Shown here one piece after another: positions 6,805-12,554 of a DNA stretch of 12,554 bases (within the stretch, counting starts at the first letter, position 1; every line of letters begins with the position of its first letter). The DNA is from Chloroflexota bacterium (GTDB taxonomy: Bacteria; Chloroflexota; Dehalococcoidia; UBA3495): assembly GCA_022563275.1 (NCBI GenBank), contig JADFNR010000103.1, positions 1-12,554 of the forward strand. Direction: 5' to 3'. Position numbers and translations under genes: made by a program. The notes beneath the pieces were generated by a model, which had not been told where the DNA came from, made no database searches, and worked only from the letters and a program-made list of their open reading frames with translations.

Positions 6805-9066
6805 ATGAACAACATCACCGAACAGGAATATCGAGTAACCAAAAGCGAAACCGAAGATAACCTGACTTTTACCGGCCGTATCGCATCTTGGAGCGCGCAC
6901 CACCGTTGGTGGGTGATCGCGGCTTCAGTGCTGGTGCTGGTCCTGGCCATGTTCGTATCGAGCACCGTTGAGACGAACCTGGTGGATGACAATGCGATAG
7001 GGGTAGGCGAGTCGGGCGAGGCGATCCGGCTCCTGGACGAGCGGTTCGATGATGGCGGGGCGCCCACCGAGCAGCTGGTCTTCAGCAACCCAGCGCTAGA
7101 TGTTGACGCCCCGGCTTACCGGGCGACGGTGGAGCAGTTGGTCCAGGAACTCAGGGCCATGCCCGAGGTCTCCGCCGTCGTCAGCTACTACGAGGTAGGC
7201 GACCCGCGGCTGGTCTCGGCGGACCGGCATGTGCTGCGGGCCCAAGTGGAGCTTGCAGACTCCGATGACGGCCAGATCGGCGCGGTCCTCGAGACCATCT
7301 ACGCCGCCCGCACCGAGGCCAACGCCGGCGGCTTCTACATCGGGATGGCCGGCGACCTCTCCGTGCTCAAGCAGAAAGAGGACCTGGCAGATGAGGACTT
7401 GGGCCGTGTCTTCATAGTCACGTTGATTCTCGCTCTGGTCATCATGCTGCTGGTCTTTCGGGCCGTGGTAGCCGCATTGATTCCCCTGATACTGGCCGTG
7501 GGAGCCATCATTACCGCCATGGGGATGGCTGCCCTGGTGAGCCAGGCGTACGCACTGGGTGAAGGGTACGAAGTGCTGATCAGCATGTTGGGTCTTGCCG
7601 TCGGCATCGACTACTCACTGTTTATCATCAGCCGGTTCCGTTACGAGCGGCAGGCCGGAAGGGAAAAGCTGGAGGCCATAACCGTCGCCAGCAATACCAC
7701 CGGCCGGGCGGTCTTCTACGCCGGCGTCACGGTGATGCTCTCCTTGGCTGGTCTGGCCCTGACCAACAACCCCGTGTTCATCTCCATCGGCGTGGGCGTA
7801 AACCTAGTGGTGTTCATCTCCATCGTCGGCTCCCTCACCTTCCTTCCGGCAGTCCTTTCCGTGCTGGGCGACAACGTGAACCGGCTGCGGGTCCCATTCT
7901 TGGGACGGGCCAATGGCAACGGGGGCCTTTGGAGTTCTATCACGAAAAAGGTCCTGGACCGCCCATTGGCGTTTGCCGCCGTGACCGCGGCTGGGCTCAT
8001 CGCCCTGGCCCTGCCGGTGAGCACCATTGACCTGGCCTTCCCGACCGGCTCCCGAGGGCTTCATGACGCCGTGGATGCCAAGCAGGCCGTGGTGCTCTTG
8101 GAGGAGCACTTCAGCGGCGGCCTCGCCACTCCCGCGATGGTCGTCGTGGACGCGCCTGACGTGACAGCTCCCGAGGTCCAGGCGTCGGTGGCCGGGCTCA
8201 TCGAGCGGGTCGGTCAGGACGACGCCTTCGTCGGCCCCTTCGAGACCGTTGTGAACCGCGCGGGGGACCTGCTCTTCGTCCGGGTCGCGCTTTCCGGGGA
8301 CCGGAAAACCGCGGAGCGGGGCGTGGAGCTCCTCCGGGACGAGGTCGTCCCCGATGCCTTCGCCGGCAGCGGAGCCCAGGCTTATGTTACTGGCATGACT
8401 GCGTTCAGCATGGACTTCAGCGACAGCATGTACAAGTCGTTGCCCTACGTCTTCGGCTTCGTGCTGGGCCTCGCCTTCCTGTTGCTGCTGGTCATGTTCC
8501 GGTCCATCGTGATTCCAGTGAAGGCGATCGTCTTGAACCTCCTCTCCGTGGCCGCGGCCTACGGAGTGGTGGTGATGGTCTTCCAGTGGGGCTGGGGGGT
8601 CAGCCTGTTGGGTTCCGAGGCCCCGGGAGTGATCGCGCCATGGTTGCCGCTTATCCTCTTCGCCATCTTGTTTGGCCTTTCCATGGACTACCACATGCTA
8701 TTACTGAACAGGATAAAAGAGGCCTACGACGAGGGGCGCGGGAACGATGCGTCTGTGGCCGAGGGAATCAGACTGACCGCGGGACAGATCACCAGCGCCG
8801 CCGCCATCATGGTCGGTGTCTTCGGTACCTTCGCCCTCATGCGGGACGTGGAAGGGCAAATGTTCGGTTTGGGTCTGGGAGTGGCGGTTTTCATCGACGC
8901 CACGATCATCCGCTCGGTGCTTCTTCCCGCTTCGATGAAGCTGCTGGGGGACCGGAACTGGTACCTGCCTTCTTGGTTGGAATGGCTCCCCAAGGTGGGC
9001 TCTTCTGAGTCCGGCCAGGAACGCCAAGCCACCATAGAGGCTGTTCCAGCCATGGCGGACGACTAG
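6805..9066 (+). CDS. MMPL/RND-superfamily membrane transporter (first copy)
   Basis: A 753-residue protein with the MMPL layout. There is one membrane helix (about 35-53), a large extracytoplasmic loop (about 54-200), five helices (about 202-352), a cytoplasmic link, a seventh helix (about 388-405), a second large loop (about 406-545) and five more helices. The paired proton-relay motifs are present: GIDYSLF in TM4 (Asp269-Tyr270) and GLSMDYHMLL in TM10 (Asp628-Tyr629), matching the Asp-Tyr pairs known to drive MmpL-type transport. The family exports lipids, siderophores or drugs across the cytoplasmic membrane; the substrate here is unknown. The ATG at 6805 is chosen because the context GGGGTNATCATG is shared with the paralogue's start. 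A TTG at 6784 would extend it by seven residues but is not conserved. It is roughly the usual length for short MMPL proteins. Its own leader and terminator suggest a single-gene unit. Confidence 0.9.
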   Translation: MNNITEQEYRVTKSETEDNLTFTGRIASWSAHHRWWVIAASVLVLVLAMFVSSTVETNLVDDNAIGVGESGEAIRLLDERFDDGGAPTEQLVFSNPALDVDAPAYRATVEQLVQELRAMPEVSAVVSYYEVGDPRLVSADRHVLRAQVELADSDDGQIGAVLETIYAARTEANAGGFYIGMAGDLSVLKQKEDLADEDLGRVFIVTLILALVIMLLVFRAVVAALIPLILAVGAIITAMGMAALVSQAYALGEGYEVLISMLGLAVGIDYSLFIISRFRYERQAGREKLEAITVASNTTGRAVFYAGVTVMLSLAGLALTNNPVFISIGVGVNLVVFISIVGSLTFLPAVLSVLGDNVNRLRVPFLGRANGNGGLWSSITKKVLDRPLAFAAVTAAGLIALALPVSTIDLAFPTGSRGLHDAVDAKQAVVLLEEHFSGGLATPAMVVVDAPDVTAPEVQASVAGLIERVGQDDAFVGPFETVVNRAGDLLFVRVALSGDRKTAERGVELLRDEVVPDAFAGSGAQAYVTGMTAFSMDFSDSMYKSLPYVFGFVLGLAFLLLLVMFRSIVIPVKAIVLNLLSVAAAYGVVVMVFQWGWGVSLLGSEAPGVIAPWLPLILFAILFGLSMDYHMLLLNRIKEAYDEGRGNDASVAEGIRLTAGQITSAAAIMVGVFGTFALMRDVEGQMFGLGLGVAVFIDATIIRSVLLPASMKLLGDRNWYLPSWLEWLPKVGSSESGQERQATIEAVPAMADD

Positions 9067-9084
9067 CACCCCTCTGGCCGCCCG
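9047..9084 (+). repeat. Identical 3' end of MMPL paralogues, copy 1
   Basis: These 38 bases are identical to 11761-11798. They cover the last residues (AMADD), the TAG and 18 bases past the stop. The flanks diverge at once on the downstream side. Confidence 0.85.
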
Positions 9085-9096
9085 TCCATTCCCTGA

Positions 9097-9135
9097 CTAA
9101 GGCTCCTGGTCTGAGACTAGGAGCCTTAGTTTCTT
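9097..9135 (+). terminator. Rho-independent terminator after first MMPL gene
   Basis: A perfect 11-bp stem CTAAGGCTCCT / AGGAGCCTTAG (9097-9107 and 9119-9129) whose loop can add a GTC/GAC extension, followed directly by TTTCTT. It sits 30 bases after the stop and is the best terminator in the window. Confidence 0.85.
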
Positions 9136-9224
9136 ATTCCGTGACGGTGGTAAAAAATGGTCGACGCCAACCGGCCGCGATGGTGCGTCAATTGGCTGAT
9201 GCTGTGATTTGCGTGTTCTGCCGC

Positions 9225-9242
9225 GTGCCGAGTCACCGGCAC
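9225..9242. repeat. Small hairpin GTGCCG/CGGCAC
   Basis: A perfect 6-bp inverted repeat with a 6-base loop (AGTCAC). No T-tract follows and its role is unknown. Confidence 0.45.
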
Positions 9243-9258
9243 CGTTAGCCCATGTTTA

Positions 9259-9289
9259 ACGTGGAGTTCGAAACTCCCCATCTCCACGT
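9259..9289. repeat. Nested, mutually exclusive inverted repeats
   Basis: ACGTGGAG (9259-9266) pairs perfectly with CTCCACGT (9282-9289). The overlapping GGAGTT (9263-9268) pairs perfectly with AACTCC (9272-9277). Both cannot form together because they share GGAG. There is no T-tract. It lies just before the conserved leader of the second MMPL gene and has no counterpart before the first. Confidence 0.5.
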
Positions 9290-9302
9290 CCAGCTTCCAG
9301 TT

Positions 9303-9440
9303 CCACAGACATAATTTTGCCTTCGCTGTCCTACTAAAGTACGAGTCATCGTAGACCGTTATGCCCATCGCGCCATGGGACTTTCGGGGTCGGGAAAATC
9401 ACCTTTCCAGCGGATGGCAAGAAGTGCTTCCAGCCCTACA
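9303..9440 (+). promoter_or_regulatory. Conserved leader upstream of second MMPL gene
   Basis: This is the partner of 6626-6760. The hairpin TACGA-GTCA-TCGTA is perfect here (9340-9353), and GGAAA/TTTCC (9393-9397 and 9404-9408) and GCCAT/ATGGC (9372-9376 and 9414-9418) are also kept. In the plus frame an ATG at 9361 opens 37 codons ending at the TGA at 9472, including PWDFRGRENHLSSGWQ. No ribosome binding site precedes that ATG. The opposite strand in the same degenerate phase also reads conserved residues (VYDDSYF and RTA) but has a stop in this copy. Its nature is unresolved. Confidence 0.5.
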
Positions 9441-9497
9441 GTATGCCCAAGGGACACTTAAATCTGCTCCCTGAATCCGCTCAATGTAGGGGTCATC

Positions 9498-11780
9498 ATG
9501 AGCTATATCACCAGACAAGAAAATCGGATAACCAAAGCCGAATACGGTATGGAAGTGGGCATCTCCGCCCTGAATCCCATCGGCAAGATCGCCGCATGGA
9601 GCGCGGCCCATCGATGGTGGGTTGTGGCTGCTTTCGTGATGCTTTTCGTATCGACGATGTTCGTTCTAAGCACGGTCGAGACCAAGATACTTGAAGACAA
9701 TGGCGTCGGCGAGTCAGGAGTGGGGGCGAAATTGGTTGAAGACGGCTTTGATTTGCTCTCCGCCCCAACTGAACAGTTAGTTTTCAGCAACCCATCGCTG
9801 GACGTCCGATCACCTGTGTTTCGGTCTACCGTCCAAGCCTTGGTGGACCAGCTCGCGGACCTGTCTGAGGTTGAGTCTGTGGTCAGCTACTACGACACGG
9901 ACAGCGAAGAGATGGTGTCTGCAGACGGGCACGTCGTTCTCGCCCAGGTAGTCGTCGCGGGCGATTCCGATCTGGCCGATGAGAAGATCGAAGCCATCTT
10001 GGATGCGGTTTACGCCGCGAATGCCAGCGAAGCCGGCTTCGAGATAAGCATGGCCGGTATGTCCTCCATCTCCTACGAAGTGGGAAAGATCGACGAAGAA
10101 GACTTCGCCTCAATGATCATAATCACCATGGTCTTGGTCGTTTCCCTGATGCTGATCGCCTTTCGCGGGGTCGTGGCGGCAATCATACCGCTGGTACTGG
10201 CGATAGGCTCGATCTTCGTGGCTCTAGGCTTGGCGGCTCTGGTCAGCCAGGTATTCCCGATGATTGAATTTCTAGCCCAGGTTGTCCTCCTGATGGGCAT
10301 GGCGGTGGGCGTCGATTACTCCCTGTTTATCGTCAGCCGCTACCGGACCGAGCGCAAAGCCGGCAGGCAGAAGATGGACGCGATCGCATCCGCCAGCAAC
10401 ACCACCGGCCGGGCGGTTTTCTACGCCGGAGTCACCGTGCTGCTCTCGTTGGCAGGGCTGATATTCACCGGCAGCGACATATTCATCTCCATGTCCATCG
10501 GTGTCATCATCGTGGTGATCGTAGCCTTGGTGGCGTCCCTCACCCTGCTACCTGCGATGTTGGCAATCCTGGGCGATAAGGTAGACGCACTCCGATTGCC
10601 CTTCATCGGACGGGACAACGGCGATGGCGGTGGAATCTGGGCTGCCCTGACTAGCCGAGTCCTCGCTAAGCCCGCCATATTTGCCGCCGTAACCACCGCC
10701 GTTTTGGTTGCAGTAGCCATCCCGGCATTTACTCTGGACCTGAGTTTCGCTCGCGGTTCGGACGCTTTCCACGACGCGGTACAAGGTAAAAGGGCCTTGC
10801 AGCTTCTAGAGGAAAATTTCTCCGCTGGCCTGGCCGCGCCGGCGTACGTGGTAGTCGAAGCTTCAGACATCAATTCTCCGGCGATCCAAGACTCAGTTGA
10901 AAGCATGATTCAAGCGCTGGCCCAGAACGATGCGTTCACTCCTCCTTTCAATGTGGTTAAGAACGAAGCTGGAAACCTGCTGTACGTCGAAGTGCCGATC
11001 GCGGCCGCGGTTGATGAAGGGGAGGCGGAAGCGGCGGTTCGCTTCCTGCGCTCGGATATCGTTGCCCAGGCGTTCGCCGGCACCTCAGCCAACACCTACG
11101 TCAGCGGACAAACCGCCGGAAGCATGGATTTCACGGACCAGATGGTCGGCTCCGCGCCCTACGTTTTCGGGTTCGTCTTGGGACTGGCCTTCCTGCTGCT
11201 CTTGGTGATGTTCCGGTCCATAGTCATCCCGATCAAGGCCATCGGATTGAACCTCCTTTCAGTGGGAGCAGCTTACGGCATCGTGGTGATGGTGTTCCAA
11301 TGGGGCTGGGGAATCAGCCTGCTGGGTTCGCAATCAACCGGCGTCATCGAACCCTGGCTGCCCATGTTCCTCTTCGCAATCCTGTTCGGACTCTCCATGG
11401 ACTACCACATGCTCCTTCTGAACCGGATCAAAGAAGCCTACGACGAAGGGTATTCAAATGAGGAATCCGTTGCCCGAGGCATCAGGTTTACGGCGGGACA
11501 GATCACTGCCGCCGCCGCCGTCATGGTGGGCGTGTTCGGCACCTTCGCCCTGAGCCGCGGGTTGGGAGTGCAGCAGATGGGACTGGGCCTGGGTGTGGCC
11601 GTCCTCATCGATGCGACGATAATCCGTTCTATCCTGCTCCCGGCCTCCATGAAACTTCTGGGAGACCGCAACTGGTACCTGCCTTCTTGGCTCGAATGGC
11701 TCCCCGACATGAGTTCGTCCGAGTCCGGCAAGGAACGCCAGGTTGCGACTGAGGCTGTTGCAGCCATGGCGGACGACTAG
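9498..11780 (+). CDS. MMPL/RND-superfamily membrane transporter (second copy)
   Basis: A 760-residue paralogue of the transporter at 6805, similar along its full length (well over half the residues by eye). It has the same layout of 12 membrane helices with two large extracytoplasmic loops. Proton-relay pairs are Asp273-Tyr274 (GVDYSLF, TM4) and Asp635-Tyr636 (GLSMDYHMLL, TM10). The helices and the C-terminal GDRNWYLPSWLEWLP segment are nearly the same in both, while the extracytoplasmic loops differ most, which would fit different cargoes (inference). The ATG at 9498 follows GGGGTCATC, the same context as the first copy. A terminator lies between the two genes and each has its own leader, so they are probably transcribed separately. 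They could act as a heteromeric or functionally redundant pair. The substrate is unknown. Confidence 0.9.
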   Translation: MSYITRQENRITKAEYGMEVGISALNPIGKIAAWSAAHRWWVVAAFVMLFVSTMFVLSTVETKILEDNGVGESGVGAKLVEDGFDLLSAPTEQLVFSNPSLDVRSPVFRSTVQALVDQLADLSEVESVVSYYDTDSEEMVSADGHVVLAQVVVAGDSDLADEKIEAILDAVYAANASEAGFEISMAGMSSISYEVGKIDEEDFASMIIITMVLVVSLMLIAFRGVVAAIIPLVLAIGSIFVALGLAALVSQVFPMIEFLAQVVLLMGMAVGVDYSLFIVSRYRTERKAGRQKMDAIASASNTTGRAVFYAGVTVLLSLAGLIFTGSDIFISMSIGVIIVVIVALVASLTLLPAMLAILGDKVDALRLPFIGRDNGDGGGIWAALTSRVLAKPAIFAAVTTAVLVAVAIPAFTLDLSFARGSDAFHDAVQGKRALQLLEENFSAGLAAPAYVVVEASDINSPAIQDSVESMIQALAQNDAFTPPFNVVKNEAGNLLYVEVPIAAAVDEGEAEAAVRFLRSDIVAQAFAGTSANTYVSGQTAGSMDFTDQMVGSAPYVFGFVLGLAFLLLLVMFRSIVIPIKAIGLNLLSVGAAYGIVVMVFQWGWGISLLGSQSTGVIEPWLPMFLFAILFGLSMDYHMLLLNRIKEAYDEGYSNEESVARGIRFTAGQITAAAAVMVGVFGTFALSRGLGVQQMGLGLGVAVLIDATIIRSILLPASMKLLGDRNWYLPSWLEWLPDMSSSESGKERQVATEAVAAMADD

Positions 11781-11798
11781 CACCCCTCTGGCCGCCCG
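11761..11798 (+). repeat. Identical 3' end of MMPL paralogues, copy 2
   Basis: This is the partner of 9047-9084 with no mismatch, including 18 non-coding bases after the stop. Confidence 0.85.
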
Positions 11799-11809
11799 CC
11801 AAACCGGAA

Positions 11810-11845
11810 CATGGACTCCTGGGTTGAAGCCAGGAGCCCATGTTC
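11810..11845 (+). terminator. Hairpin terminator after second MMPL gene
   Basis: The stem CATGG-A-CTCCTGG pairs with CCAGGAG-C-CCATG (11810-11822 and 11830-11842). It has one A/C mismatch and a 7-base loop. It sits at the same distance from the stop as the terminator of the first copy, and the two share the CTCCTGG core. The T-tract is poor (TTCCC). Confidence 0.6.
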
Positions 11846-11923
11846 CCAGCGGCAGTCCGTGTGTGTGCACCAAAGGTGTGTAACGGATTTTGGGAAGAAA
11901 TCACTTCAAAAATCAAAGTAGAC

Positions 11924-11928
11924 GGAGG
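11924..11928 (+). promoter_or_regulatory. Ribosome binding site for the methyltransferase
   Basis: GGAGG lies 7 bases before the ATG at 11936 and supports that start. Confidence 0.8.
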
Positions 11929-11935
11929 CTGAAAG

Positions 11936-12554
11936 ATGGGAACCGTCGGAAAAACAATGTCCAAGGAGAGCCCTGGCGCGTTCGAACGCGAACGAGACGC
12001 CGCTACAATCCGTTACCTTGAGGAAATCGGCGTATCCAGCGGGTGGCGATGCCTTGAGGTAGGGGGCGGTGAAGGGACCATTGCAGAATGGCTGTGCCAA
12101 CGAGTCGGGACCGCCGGGCATGTGGTGGCTACCGACTTGGATACGCGGTCATTGGAAGCCATCGTTTCACCAAATATCGAGGTGCGCCGTCACGACATCG
12201 TGAACGATGACCTCGAGATTGATCGTTACGACTTGGTCCACGCCCGATACGTCTTGCTCCATCTCAAAGAAAAAGAATGGGAAGTCGTATTGAAGAAATT
12301 AGTTGATTCGTTGAAGCCTGGAGGGTGGCTGTTCATCGAGGACCCTGACCTCGATGAAATGAAGTGCGACGCGGCAACTGACGATGTAGACCGAGCCATA
12401 ATCGGTCGGCATTTCGACGCGGTCAAGCAGATGATGAGCAATTTCGGCATGGACATGAATTTTGGAAGCAACACATTAAAAGCGTTTAAAGACAACGGAC
12501 TAGAATCTTTGAAATCTGAGAGCATTTCTCAAGTGGTCTTCGGCGGAAGTCAAA
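11936..12554 (+). CDS. Class I SAM-dependent methyltransferase (3' end outside window)
   Basis: 206 codons are visible and the frame is still open at the window edge. The Rossmann-fold signature is clear: motif I LEVGGGEGT (residues 40-48) binds SAM, the acidic end of strand 2 is Asp67 in VVATDLD, an acidic residue follows strand 3 (Asp87 in RRHDIV), the motif YDLVHARYVLLHL (98-110) forms strand 4, and LKPGGWLFIEDPD (126 on) is the typical strand 5 region. The segment with FERERDAATIRYLEEIGVSSGWRCLEVGGG before motif I, described here by position (residues 16-45), fits UbiE/Methyltransf_11/25-like small-molecule methyltransferases. The substrate cannot be told. The ATG at 11936 is chosen for its GGAGG; an in-frame ATG at residue 8 is an alternative. 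It follows a terminator, so it is probably a separate transcript. Confidence 0.88.
   Translation, partial: MGTVGKTMSKESPGAFERERDAATIRYLEEIGVSSGWRCLEVGGGEGTIAEWLCQRVGTAGHVVATDLDTRSLEAIVSPNIEVRRHDIVNDDLEIDRYDLVHARYVLLHLKEKEWEVVLKKLVDSLKPGGWLFIEDPDLDEMKCDAATDDVDRAIIGRHFDAVKQMMSNFGMDMNFGSNTLKAFKDNGLESLKSESISQVVFGGSQ

Larger units (their letters stand above)
9136..9497. other. Intergenic region between the two MMPL genes
   Basis: This 362-base spacer contains two small inverted repeats (9225-9242 and 9259-9289) and the second copy of the conserved leader. A minus-strand frame of 80 codons (9368 down to 9126) crosses it but has no visible ribosome binding site. In the leader of the first gene its counterpart ends after 23 codons. 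I do not call it a gene. Confidence 0.6.

Noticed and set aside
7804..8694. Minus-strand open frame of 296 codons
   Set aside because: It is antisense to a well-supported MMPL gene. It is His/Glu/Gly-rich with no domain pattern, and the second MMPL gene shows no equivalent frame.
9126..9368. Minus-strand 80-codon frame between the MMPL genes
   Set aside because: It has no ribosome binding site, overlaps a terminator at its 3' end, and its counterpart before the first MMPL gene ends after 23 codons. It is kept only as one hypothesis for the conserved leader.

Overview
The window (GC-rich by eye, no RNA genes or CRISPR array seen) looks like a piece of a bacterial chromosome from Chloroflexota, possibly a Dehalococcoidia/SAR202-type lineage. 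This is an inference. It rests on lipoproteins whose lipobox is followed by a Thr/Pro/Glu-rich linker, on SBBP-repeat propellers, and on paired MMPL transporters. No marker gene is present to prove it.

Region 1 (1-6487) is a cluster of envelope lipoproteins built from a small set of shuffled modules. (a) 1-2721 is a 5'-truncated gene with a lipoprotein linker, a small unnamed domain ('domain X'), a seven-bladed SBBP propeller and a C-terminal domain with two Cys-pair repeats. (b) 2804-5182 is a complete lipoprotein with the same propeller and C-terminal domain but no domain X. (c) 5265-5384 is a stub holding only the signal peptide of (b), broken at the lipobox. (d) 5440-5937 is a short PKD-like lipoprotein whose post-lipobox segment nearly matches the start of (a). 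(e) 5984-6487 is a fragment of domain X in which the tail half precedes a head half. Genes (a) and (b) belong to a direct tandem duplication of about 2.4 kb that continues through the intergenic DNA. A hairpin at 6547-6576 probably ends this region.

Region 2 (about 6600-11845) holds two divergent paralogous MMPL/RND-superfamily membrane transporters (6805-9066 and 9498-11780). Each has its own leader and its own terminator-like hairpin, so they look like two transcription units. The two leaders (about 6626-6760 and 9303-9440) are unusually similar. Most of their differences fall in one codon phase, although no protein gene is evident there. The two genes also share an identical 38-nt 3' end that runs 18 nt past the stop codon.

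Region 3 (11936-end) is the start of a class I SAM-dependent methyltransferase cut by the window edge.

The lipoproteins are predicted to be surface-anchored binding or scaffold proteins, and the MMPL proteins proton-driven exporters of lipids or other hydrophobic compounds. No functional link between the two groups is shown by the sequence. The most noteworthy features are the module shuffling in region 1 and the conserved leaders in region 2.
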